The notes under the pieces are model-generated. The model searched no databases, was not told the origin of the DNA, and saw nothing but the letters and a program-made list of their open reading frames with translations. This document shows, piece by piece, positions 52,848-60,700 of a DNA stretch of 62,554 nucleotides. The position numbers were made by a program, and so were the translations under genes. This DNA comes from Oscillibacter sp. (GTDB lineage: Bacteria; Bacillota; Clostridia; Oscillospirales; Oscillospiraceae): contig JAGBDS010000046.1 of assembly GCA_017937405.1 (NCBI GenBank), positions 1-62,554 on the forward strand. Direction: 5' to 3'. The first letter of the stretch is position 1; each line of letters starts with the position of its first letter.

Positions 52848-54127
52848 TGGCCCTGGCGGACGTCCTGCGGGAGCGTGTCTCCCGCAGGGGCCGCACGGCG
52901 GAGGTCGATTGCGGTGAGCTTGGTACCGTGACCGTGGAGGCCCTGTCCCCCCGGGAGTGCGCCGCCCTGGGTATGGCTGACGGCGGACGGACGCTGCTCT
53001 ACGCCGCCTGCCGGGAATTGCAGATGGCCGGTGAGGCCCTGCGCCGGGAACGGCGGCTGTTCACCCCCGACGAGGTGACGCAGTATGTGTCCGACGGCGA
53101 GGCCCGGACAGCCGCCCGGACGGTGCTGGCGTTGAGCGGCGTGACGCTAAATGAGGCTATGGACGAGGCGGACGGTCCGGATAAATCCGAGGAGACGGAC
53201 ATCCCGGACAACGACGATACCTTCAGAGAAGATGGTGGGCGGTCGGACAAACAGAGAAATAATGTTTACCCCGTCTATCCTGAAGAGGCGGATTTCGGAA
53301 AAGCGACCGTGCCGACAATGGTACCGGAGATTATACCAACAGCGGAACAAGCAATTATACCGACAGCGGTATTATCCACGGCGCCGCAAATCCGACGTGA
53401 AACCGTGCAGATGGAATTGGATTCAGAGGGCGAAGAGTTCGCAGAGCTAGCTGTAGCAAGGGAAAAACGACTTGAGACCGTGCAAGGAACTGTGCAACAA
53501 ATGTCCGAAATCCGACCCGAAAACGTGCAGTTCCCGGAGGACCCTCCTGCGGATGGACAAGTCTCACGTGAGTTTTTTGGAAATGATAAAGTTAATCGGT
53601 CGACACCAAGCGTGGGGGCGGATTTGGATTTTGAACCACTAAATCTTGCGTTGTCCGAGAAAAACGGCGGGTTTATGTTACCTTTGGAACTGTCCGGGGA
53701 AACGCAGAATTTTTCGGCGGAGCAGTCGGCGGTGCACGAAATCAAGCCGGAAGTTCGGGAGGCTGTGCACGAAAACACATCGGAAATTCAAACTTCCGCT
53801 GAAATGGGCCTGCACGAAATCACATCGGATTTCCCGGAGACTCCGCACGAAACTACGTCGGAATTTGGCGGCAAACCGCTGGAGGCCCTGCACGAAACTG
53901 AGTCGGAAGTTCGGGAGACGGTGCACGAAATCAAGTCGGATTTTGCGGCAAACGGGCCGCAGGCTCTGCACGAAACCAAGTCGGATTTTCAGAACACGCC
54001 GCACGAAACCAAGTCGGAATTTGACGAAGACCGCCGGGAAGCCCTGCACGAAACCACATCGGAACTGGCGGAACAGGTGGCCCAGCGCCTTCTGGAGGGC
54101 CTGCGGCGGGCCGCTGCGGTGAGATAG
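52847..54127 (+). CDS. XkdN-like tail assembly chaperone with a long repeat-rich extension
   Basis: A 426-residue protein. Residues 1-about 105 look like an XkdN-type chaperone (LADVLRERVSRRGRTAEVDC, ALSPRECAALGMADGGRTLL, TPDEVTQYVSDGEARTAART). The family's usual length is about 145. Residues about 106-295 are low-complexity and acidic with several ETVQ or ENVQ phrases and lower GC. From V296 come nine units opening (V/L/P)HE-x-x-S-(E/D), spaced alternately 11 and 15 residues apart, then a helical end AEQVAQRLLEGLRR. In PBSX the tape measure xkdO follows xkdN; here there is none, and this extension occupies its place. Its role may be length control or chaperoning; this is a hypothesis. Confidence 0.72.
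   Translation: MALADVLRERVSRRGRTAEVDCGELGTVTVEALSPRECAALGMADGGRTLLYAACRELQMAGEALRRERRLFTPDEVTQYVSDGEARTAARTVLALSGVTLNEAMDEADGPDKSEETDIPDNDDTFREDGGRSDKQRNNVYPVYPEEADFGKATVPTMVPEIIPTAEQAIIPTAVLSTAPQIRRETVQMELDSEGEEFAELAVAREKRLETVQGTVQQMSEIRPENVQFPEDPPADGQVSREFFGNDKVNRSTPSVGADLDFEPLNLALSEKNGGFMLPLELSGETQNFSAEQSAVHEIKPEVREAVHENTSEIQTSAEMGLHEITSDFPETPHETTSEFGGKPLEALHETESEVRETVHEIKSDFAANGPQALHETKSDFQNTPHETKSEFDEDRREALHETTSELAEQVAQRLLEGLRRAAAVR
53555..53580. promoter_or_regulatory. Palindromic site copy 5
   Basis: GGACA-AGT-CTCACGTGAG-TTT-TTTGG inside the extension part of the 52847-54127 gene. Left arm and core exact; nearly identical to the reverse complement of copy 3. Confidence 0.7.
53732..54067 (+). 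repeat. Nine-unit coding repeat with alternating 33/45-base spacing
   Basis: Units begin at 53732, 53765, 53810, 53843, 53888, 53921, 53966, 53999 and 54044 with the DNA core NTGCACGAAAYCAMRTCGG. Spacings are 33, 45, 33, 45, 33, 45, 33, 45 bases, so the true period is 78 bases (26 residues). All spacings keep the reading frame. Confidence 0.92.
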
Positions 54128-54137
54128 GGGGTTTTTC

Positions 54138-54758
54138 ATGAACACCAGAACCGTTTTGCTTTGGCACAACAACGGTGAAGAGCGTATCTACTTTACAGTC
54201 AATCCCGCCCGTCTCACCGTCTCCCGGCCCAACGAGAACCGTGTACGGAGCCTTGCCATGGGCGGGACGGTGAATATCTGGGGCGGACGGGGACTGCGGG
54301 AAGTGAAAATGACCACCTTTCTGCCTGCCTCAAACTCGCCCTTTTTTGGAGGGCAGGAGCCGGAGAGCGTCCTCGCCATGCTGAAAAGCTGGCAGGACTC
54401 CGGAGACCCCGTCCGGCTCATCATCTCCGGCACCGACATCAACGACGCCTTCCTCATCGAGGATGTGTCCGAGACGCTGGCGGAGGGCGACCGGGACGTG
54501 GGGCTGACTTTGACACTGCGGGAGTATAAATTCAAGTCGGCTCTGGCGGCTCTGGCCGGGGGGAGCGGCGGCTCACCCGCCCAAAAGCGGACGGATGAGC
54601 GGGTCACGCCCCAGACCTACACCGTCAAAAAAGGAGACACCCTCTGGGACATCGCCTGCCGCTTTTACGGCGACGGGACAAAGTGGGGGACTATCGCCGC
54701 CAAAAACGGCGTGACAGACCCCCGGAAGCTACAAATCGGAAAGGTGCTGACGCTGTGA
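54138..54758 (+). CDS. LysM-domain tail protein (XkdP-like)
   Basis: A 206-residue protein. The first about 140 residues (TVLLWHNNGEERIYFTVNPA, RSLAMGGTVNIWGGRGLREV, VRLIISGTDINDAFLIEDVS) are XkdP-like and likely bind the tube or hub; the end has a LysM domain (YTVKKGDTLWDIACRFYGDG, KWGTIAAKNGVTDPRKLQIG) that binds peptidoglycan. In PBSX order it follows xkdO. Stop overlaps the next start (GTGA). Confidence 0.9.
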   Translation: MNTRTVLLWHNNGEERIYFTVNPARLTVSRPNENRVRSLAMGGTVNIWGGRGLREVKMTTFLPASNSPFFGGQEPESVLAMLKSWQDSGDPVRLIISGTDINDAFLIEDVSETLAEGDRDVGLTLTLREYKFKSALAALAGGSGGSPAQKRTDERVTPQTYTVKKGDTLWDIACRFYGDGTKWGTIAAKNGVTDPRKLQIGKVLTL

Positions 54759-55645
54759 AGCTGTTTATCGGACAACAGATGGTGCTGCCCGCTCTGGAGT
54801 CCGTCCGGCTGGGCAAGACCCGGAGCGAGGCGGCGGCGACCCTCGCTGCCACCGTGCTGACGGCTCCGGCGGACACCTACTTTCTTAAGCTGTCTATGGG
54901 GGTGGGTGACCCGGTGCGGCTGCTGGACGACGATGGGAAAGAAATTTTCCTTGGCAGTATCCACGAGATCGATCGCACCCCGGAAGCGGTGAACTTGACA
55001 GCCTACGACCGGGGTGTTTACCTGACAAGGAACGAGCTTTACGGCGTGTACGCCGGGATGGGAAAAACCATTGCGGCAAAAATCGCCGAGGAGCTGGGTA
55101 TCCCCCTGGGCACTGTGGAGGACGACGGCCTGCGGCGCACCATTGTCACCGGGGCGGGGCAGTCCGCATTTTCCATCCTGCGCAAAGCGATGGGGGAGGG
55201 GCGGGAAATCGCCATCCGGGACGGGGCGCTGACCGTCACCAAGGGGGGCGGCGAGGCCGTCCTCCTGCGCCCGGAGCGGGTGCTGGAGGTCACCAGCAGG
55301 GCGTCCATCCGGGAGATGGTGAACCGGGCCGTGGTGGTGGGGCGGAACGGAAACCACCTTGCCAGCGCCCGGAACGATCAAGACGCGGCCCTTTACGGGC
55401 AGTTCCAGCAGGTGCTGGGCAAGGACGGCGACCCGGCAAGTCAGGCGAAAGCGGCCCTCAAAGGGCGAACCATGTCCGCCAGGGTGACGCTGCTGGGTGA
55501 TCTGTCGCTGCGGTGCGGCGGCACGGTGGAGGTACACCGACCTCAGTGGGGGCTGGAGGGACTTTACACCGTCACCGCCCATGAGCACCGCTGGGAGAAG
55601 GGCCTTTTCACCACTTCACTGAGTTTGGAGGGTATCAATACATGA
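54755..55645 (+). CDS. Baseplate hub protein (XkdQ-like, gpD-related)
   Basis: A 296-residue protein starting with GTG 54755 that overlaps the XkdP stop; the longer frame reads into it. Features: FIGQQMVLPALESVRLGKTR, SMGVGDPVRLLDDDGKEIFL, VNLTAYDRGVYLTRNELYGV, LEVTSRASIREMVNRAVVVG. This is the pattern of XkdQ, the hub on which the central spike sits. Ends four bases into the next gene. Confidence 0.87.
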   Translation: MKLFIGQQMVLPALESVRLGKTRSEAAATLAATVLTAPADTYFLKLSMGVGDPVRLLDDDGKEIFLGSIHEIDRTPEAVNLTAYDRGVYLTRNELYGVYAGMGKTIAAKIAEELGIPLGTVEDDGLRRTIVTGAGQSAFSILRKAMGEGREIAIRDGALTVTKGGGEAVLLRPERVLEVTSRASIREMVNRAVVVGRNGNHLASARNDQDAALYGQFQQVLGKDGDPASQAKAALKGRTMSARVTLLGDLSLRCGGTVEVHRPQWGLEGLYTVTAHEHRWEKGLFTTSLSLEGINT

Positions 55646-55890
55646 ACGTTTACAGTGAGCTGCTGGAGCTGCTGCTCCGGTCGCCGGAGGTGGCGACAGA
55701 GGGGCTGTTCGGCACCCTGACCAGCATTTCACCCCTGACCGTCACCGTCCGGGGGACGAAGCTGACCGAGGGGTTGTTTTACCCCGCAGGGACTGTGTTC
55801 CGAAAAGAGGACATCGGCCGGGAGGTGGCCCTGCTGCTGTGCGAGGAGGGGTTCTGGATTTTGGGCTTTGTGGGAGGTGGCGGTGCATGA
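55642..55890 (+). CDS. Small baseplate protein (XkdR-position)
   Basis: An 82-residue protein with a compact beta pattern (LFGTLTSISPLTVTVRGTKL, LFYPAGTVFRKEDIGREVAL, LLLCEEGFWILGFVGGGGA), an OB-like shape seen in XkdR/spike-support proteins. Overlaps both neighbours by four bases. Assignment rests on position and size. Confidence 0.7.
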   Translation: MNVYSELLELLLRSPEVATEGLFGTLTSISPLTVTVRGTKLTEGLFYPAGTVFRKEDIGREVALLLCEEGFWILGFVGGGGA

Positions 55891-56327
55891 TTTTTCCTGA
55901 TTGGGGGGAAAACCCCGAAGCTGCTTCCGAAGAAGCGGTTCTGCCCCTGTTCCGGGAGTGGGCCGTGGACTGGGAGAACCAATGCTTTGCCCTGCGGAAT
56001 GGGGAGCCGTACCTTGTCTCAGGAGACGAGGCATTGAAAATCTGGGTGACGAAGGCCCTGCGGCCCGAGAGTGAGCGGTTTCGCTACACCGCCTGGTCGG
56101 CCGACTACGGCAACGAGCTGGCACCGCTGCTGGGCGGCTGCGTAGATCAGGGTATTCTGGAGAGCCAGGTGCGCCAGTATGTACGGGACGCCCTGCTGGT
56201 CTCGCCCTACATCCGGGAGGTGGACGGGTTCACCTTCACCAAGGAGGGCAGCGGGGTGGAGGCCCGGTTCACCGTCCACACCGTCTATGAGGAGTTTACC
56301 CAAACAACGGAGGTTCCAATCACATGA
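55887..56327 (+). CDS. Baseplate wedge protein (XkdS-like, gp25-related)
   Basis: A 146-residue protein (ATG 55887 overlapping the previous stop). LRNGEPYLVSGDEALKIWVT, YGNELAPLLGGCVDQGILES, YVRDALLVSPYIREVDGFTF and RFTVHTVYEEFTQTTEVPIT match XkdS/DUF2634, a wedge component of the baseplate. Overlaps the next start. Confidence 0.85.
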   Translation: MIFPDWGENPEAASEEAVLPLFREWAVDWENQCFALRNGEPYLVSGDEALKIWVTKALRPESERFRYTAWSADYGNELAPLLGGCVDQGILESQVRQYVRDALLVSPYIREVDGFTFTKEGSGVEARFTVHTVYEEFTQTTEVPIT

Positions 56328-57106
56328 CGAAAGAAGAAATGCTGCGGCTGCTTTCAGCCGCTTACACCGGCCCCGGCAGCGCCGGGGAGGGCACCTTCGC
56401 CGGAGATGTGCTCCGGGCGTGCGCCGACGGAATGGCCCAGCTCTGGAGCATGGACATCGACGGCCTGGAGCGCCGGGCCTTTGTGTCCTCCGCTGTGGGG
56501 GACTGGCTGACGGCGGTGTGCGCCGACAGGGGCTGCGTCCGCAAAGAGGGGGAGACAGATGGGGAGCTGCGGGCGCGTACGCTGGCGGCTCTGGCCGCCA
56601 CCCCCGCCTCCGGCAACGGTGACCACTACGCCGCCTGGTGCGGCCAGGTGGAGGGCATCCTGCGGGTGAAGGTGCTGCCTTTGGCACGGGGCAACGGCAC
56701 CGTGGACATCGTGGCGGTGGGACGGGACGGCAAGGCCCCCGCCCAGGCCGTCATCGCGGAAGCGCAGGCCATCGTGGATCGGGAGCGGCCCGTGGGGGCG
56801 GACGCCAAGGTGTTGGCGGCAACGGAGACGGCGGTAAACGTGACCGCTACCGTCACACTGATGGACGGCGGCGATCTGGAAGCCGTGAAGACCGCCTTTG
56901 ACCAGGCGTTGGCGGACTTTTTCCGGGACACCGCCCTGCGGACGAATGTGGTGAGCCACGCCAAGGTGCTGCGGCTGCTGCTGGACTGTGAGGGCGTGGC
57001 GGACGTCGCCGGCTTCACCATGAACGGCAGCGGCGACAGTCTGACGATGGCGGACGGTGCGGTGCCTGTGGCGGGCACGTTGACCCTGACGGAGGTGGGC
57101 GCGTGA
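56324..57106 (+). CDS. Baseplate J-like wedge protein (XkdT)
   Basis: A 260-residue protein of the baseplate J family: YTGPGSAGEGTFAGDVLRAC, AFVSSAVGDWLTAVCADRGC, LRVKVLPLARGNGTVDIVAV and VVSHAKVLRLLLDCEGVADV. It is shorter than many XkdT proteins (about 350) but has the start and end regions. It forms the wedge ring that triggers sheath contraction. Overlaps the next gene by four bases. Confidence 0.88.
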   Translation: MTKEEMLRLLSAAYTGPGSAGEGTFAGDVLRACADGMAQLWSMDIDGLERRAFVSSAVGDWLTAVCADRGCVRKEGETDGELRARTLAALAATPASGNGDHYAAWCGQVEGILRVKVLPLARGNGTVDIVAVGRDGKAPAQAVIAEAQAIVDRERPVGADAKVLAATETAVNVTATVTLMDGGDLEAVKTAFDQALADFFRDTALRTNVVSHAKVLRLLLDCEGVADVAGFTMNGSGDSLTMADGAVPVAGTLTLTEVGA

Positions 57107-57687
57107 GACTTCCCAAATTTGTGACGGAGCTGTCTCCCGTCCGGGAGACGCTGGAGGCTATCGGGGCAGGGGAGACCGCCATGGCGGACGCTGTGGCGGA
57201 GAAAAACGCGCAGGTATGCCTTGCCTCCGCGGACGAGGGCTTGTCCCTGTGGGAGCGGGACTACGGCCTGCCTGTCCGGGAGGGGGCTTCTCTGGAAGAC
57301 CGCCGTGCCGCCGTTCGTGCTGCCATGGCTGGGGGACGGACGCTGACCCCCGCCCTTTTGCGGGAGCTGTGCATCACCCTGGGCGGCGCGGACAGGGGGG
57401 AGGTCACGGAGGAGTTTCCCAACTGGCGGGTGACGGCGGAGGCCGTCAGCCGTGGACGTATTCCGGAGAATACCGCATTGCTGGAGCGGGCGGTGGAAAA
57501 GCTGAAGCCCGCCCATCTGGAGGTCCTTATCACGCCCCGGGGCGAGCTGCCTGCCGGGATGGAGCGGTACGCCGCCCTCACCGGGGGCGTGATGGTGGAG
57601 GTCACCGGAGACGATATCCAGCGAGGGGACCGTGCCCGGTATGCCGCCCTGACGGGGGGCGTGATGGTGGAGATCTGGGGTGCGTAA
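57103..57687 (+). CDS. Baseplate protein XkdU-like (gpI/DUF2313 type)
   Basis: A 194-residue protein with VTELSPVRETLEAIGAGETA, SLWERDYGLPVREGASLEDR and AAVRAAMAGGRTLTPALLRE, the DUF2313/XkdU pattern. It normally holds the tail fibre, and a fibre gene normally follows; here the operon ends instead. The C-terminus has a duplicated phrase RYAALTGGVMVE (from 57565 and 57637, 72 bases apart). Last gene of the operon, 14 bases before a terminator. Confidence 0.87.
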   Translation: MRLPKFVTELSPVRETLEAIGAGETAMADAVAEKNAQVCLASADEGLSLWERDYGLPVREGASLEDRRAAVRAAMAGGRTLTPALLRELCITLGGADRGEVTEEFPNWRVTAEAVSRGRIPENTALLERAVEKLKPAHLEVLITPRGELPAGMERYAALTGGVMVEVTGDDIQRGDRARYAALTGGVMVEIWGA

Positions 57688-57700
57688 ACGCAACACACGC

Positions 57701-57745
57701 AAAAAAGGGGAAGGGGCGCATATTGCGCTCCTTCCCTCAATTTTT
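57701..57745. terminator. Bidirectional terminator
   Basis: GGAAGGGGCGCA-TAT-TGCGCTCCTTCC hairpin followed by CTCAATTTTT on the plus strand and by CCTTTTTT on the minus strand. It ends the tail operon and the converging SLH gene. Confidence 0.85.
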
Positions 57746-57753
57746 ATGGGAAA

Positions 57754-60700
57754 TTATTTCTGGTAATTCCGCATTCTCCAGACGATGGCGGAGACCTGGC
57801 CCCGGGTCAGGGTGTTGTTCGGCTTATAGGTGCTGGTGCCGCCGGAGAAGTAGCCCTCCACGATGCCAGCCGCGTTCAGGGCCTGGACGCTGGCGTCGTC
57901 CGTGTCGGTAAAGGGTTTGACGCTGGAGAGATTGCTGGTATCCAGCTTCATGGCCCCAGCGGCCAGCTGGGCCACCTGCAGGCGGGTGATGGGCTTGGTC
58001 AGGTCCACATTGCTGCGGGTGATGATGCCCTCGGCACGGGCCTTGGTGAGATAGCCGCTGAAGGCGTTGGCGCCGGTGGGCTTCTGCTCGGGATAGCCGG
58101 CGGCCAGCATGATGAGCTTCAGCGCCGCACCGTAGGTGATGGTGTTGTCAGGCTTGAAAGACCCGTTGGCGTAGCCGTCGATGACCTTACCGTCCGCCAG
58201 CTCCGCCACATACTTGTAGCACCAGGTGGAGGAGGTCACGTCGCTGAACTTCTTGACGCCGCTCACCACGCCCAGACAGAACTTTCCGGCGGCCACGGCG
58301 GCGCCGCTGCTGTTGTAGGCCACATAGGGGATCTCCACAGAGCCGGTGTAGCCGGTGGCGGGGACGAACCGCAGCTGGCTGATCTGCTGGGTGCCGCTGG
58401 AATAGCCGTACTTGGTCAGAGCGTTGGCCGCGGTGGAGGTGCCCACATACACGGTGCCTACATTGGAGGCGGGCAGTTTCAGAAGCTGGATGCTGTCCAG
58501 ACTGGCGCCGGTGGCGCTGAACACCGCATTGTAGAGGTAAGAAGCAAAGGAAGAGAAGGGGACAGCCGTGTTCTTGGGTGTCACGCCGTAGACCTCGCCC
58601 ACCGCGCTCCGGCTCACGCTGATGAGAATGGTGCCGGTGGCGCTGACAGCGCCGGTGCCGTAGGCAGTGAAGGGGATGGAGGTGCAGTAATTGGTTCCGC
58701 TGGGCACATACAGCAGCTCTGTCAGGGCGTACTGGCTGGCGGAGGAGGGATTGGCGTAGAAGGTGTACTGCTTGCAGGTGGCGGCATTCAGCAGCAGCTT
58801 GGAGGTGCCGTAGGGGCTGGCACCGTAGTAGTTGTAGTACAGGCTGCCGGTGGCGGGTACGCCGCCCAGCACCACGGACTGCAGCGTGGAAGAGGGATAC
58901 TTGCTCTTGAGGAAGCGGCTGATGTCGCTGGCCTTGACCTGGACCGTGGCACCGGTAGAGCTGTACACGATGTCGCCCAGGTAGCCCAGGTTGATGACAG
59001 GCGCGCTGCCGGGCTGGATGACCAGCTTGCCGCTGACCTTCTGGGTGCTGGAGTACCAGGCGGTGAAGGACAGGGTGATGGGCGCGTTAAAGAGAGAGCC
59101 GGCCACGAAGCTCAGGCTGTCCAGAGCGTAATCGCCGTCGGAGGACTTGCTGTAATAGAACTCGAAATCCTCGATGGTGGTCTTGGTGAAAGACTTCTCT
59201 CCGCTTTTGCCGTAGTTGACGTACAGCAGTCCGGTGGCGGTTTTGTTGAGGGTGTCATCGGTGGAGAAGGTGACGTACTTGATGGTATTTGAGGTGCCTT
59301 TCTTCTTTTGAAAGAAGTCATTGAAATCTTCGCGGTCAAAAGAAACTTCCTTGCTGGGCTCCACGGTGTAGGTGATGTCGCCCTTGGCAGCGGCCGAGGA
59401 CTTGATGACCAGCTTGCCGCTGGCCTTCTTGGAGCTGGAATACCAGGCGGTGAAGGACAGGGTAACGGAGCCGGTGAAATCGTCGGAGGCCACGAAGCTC
59501 AGGCAATCCAGAGCGTAGTCGCCATCGGAGGACTTGCTGTAATAGAAGTCGTAATCCTCGATATTGCTCTTGGTGAAGGATTTCTCTCCGCTCTTGCCGT
59601 GGTCGGTGTACAGCACGCCGTTGGTGGACTTGCTGAGGGTGTCAGTGGTGGAGAAGGTGACGTACTTGATGTCATAGCTGGAATTGGCCTTGTCCTGGAA
59701 GAAATCGTTGAAGTCATCGCTGTCGAAGGAGACTTCCTTGCCAGGGGCCACGGTGTAGGTGACGTCGCCCTTGGTGCTGTCCGAGGACTTGATGACCAGC
59801 TTGCCGTTGGCCTTCTTGGAGCTGGAATACCAGGCGGTGAAGGACAGGGTGACGGAGCCGGTGAAATCGTCAGAGGCCGCAAAGCTCAGACTGTCCAGGG
59901 CGTAGTCGCCGTCGGAGGACTTGCTGTAATAGAAGTCGTAATCCTCGATATTGCTTTTGGTGAAGGACTTCTCGCCGCTCTTGCCGTGATTGGCGTATAG
60001 CACGCCGTTGTTGGACTTGCTGAAGGTGTCGGTGGTGGAGAAGGTAACATACTTGATGTCGTAGCTGGAGCCGGTCTTGTCCTGGAAGAAGTCGTTGAAG
60101 TCCTCGCTGTCGAAGTAGCCTTCCTCGCCGGGAGTGGCCACATAGATGATGTCGCCGTCGTCATCGGTGTCGCCGATGCGGATCTCCACCGTGGCGTCCA
60201 GATAATCGTCGTCGCCGTACAGGCGGCAGTCCAGCGTGACAGTCTTGCCGTCGGCGTCCTCGTCGGCTTCAAAGGTCAGCTCGTCCAGGGGATATTCGCC
60301 GTAGCTGGAGGAGCGGTAGTAGAAGTCGTAATCCTCCAGGTCGCTCTTGGTAAAGGATTCCTCGTCCTTGCCGTCGTAATCATAGTAAAGCACGCCGTTG
60401 GAGGACTTGTAGCTGCTGTCCGGATAGAAGCGCACGAACCGGAAGCTGTCGTTGGGGTATTCGTCGTCGAACAGCTCCTCGAAATCGTCCCGGTCAAAGT
60501 CCACGGTCTCGCCGGCTTCCACCTTGTAGGTCAGGTCGCCGTTTCCGGTGGAGCGGTCATCGTCGATCTCGATTTCCAGAGAGCCGCTGACGAAGCCATC
60601 GTCGCCGTACAGACGGAAATCCAGCGTGACGGTCTTGCCGTCAGCGTCCTTGCCGGCCACGAAGGTCAGAGCGTCCAGGGGATATTCGCCGTAGCTGGAG

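Noticed and set aside
42494-53580. Palindromes as true parS sites
   Set aside because: Only the inner TCACGTGA agrees with parS; the outer TGTT/AACA arms are replaced and no parA or parB gene is present.
53732-54067. Regular repeats as a possible CRISPR array
   Set aside because: Units are degenerate, keep the reading frame, have alternating 33/45 spacing and encode a protein repeat; there are no conserved direct repeats with unique spacers and no cas genes.
46708-57687. Block as an R-type tailocin or type VI-like system
   Set aside because: Terminase, major capsid and head connectors are present, and a portal exists at 13.7 kb; a tailocin would have lost these.
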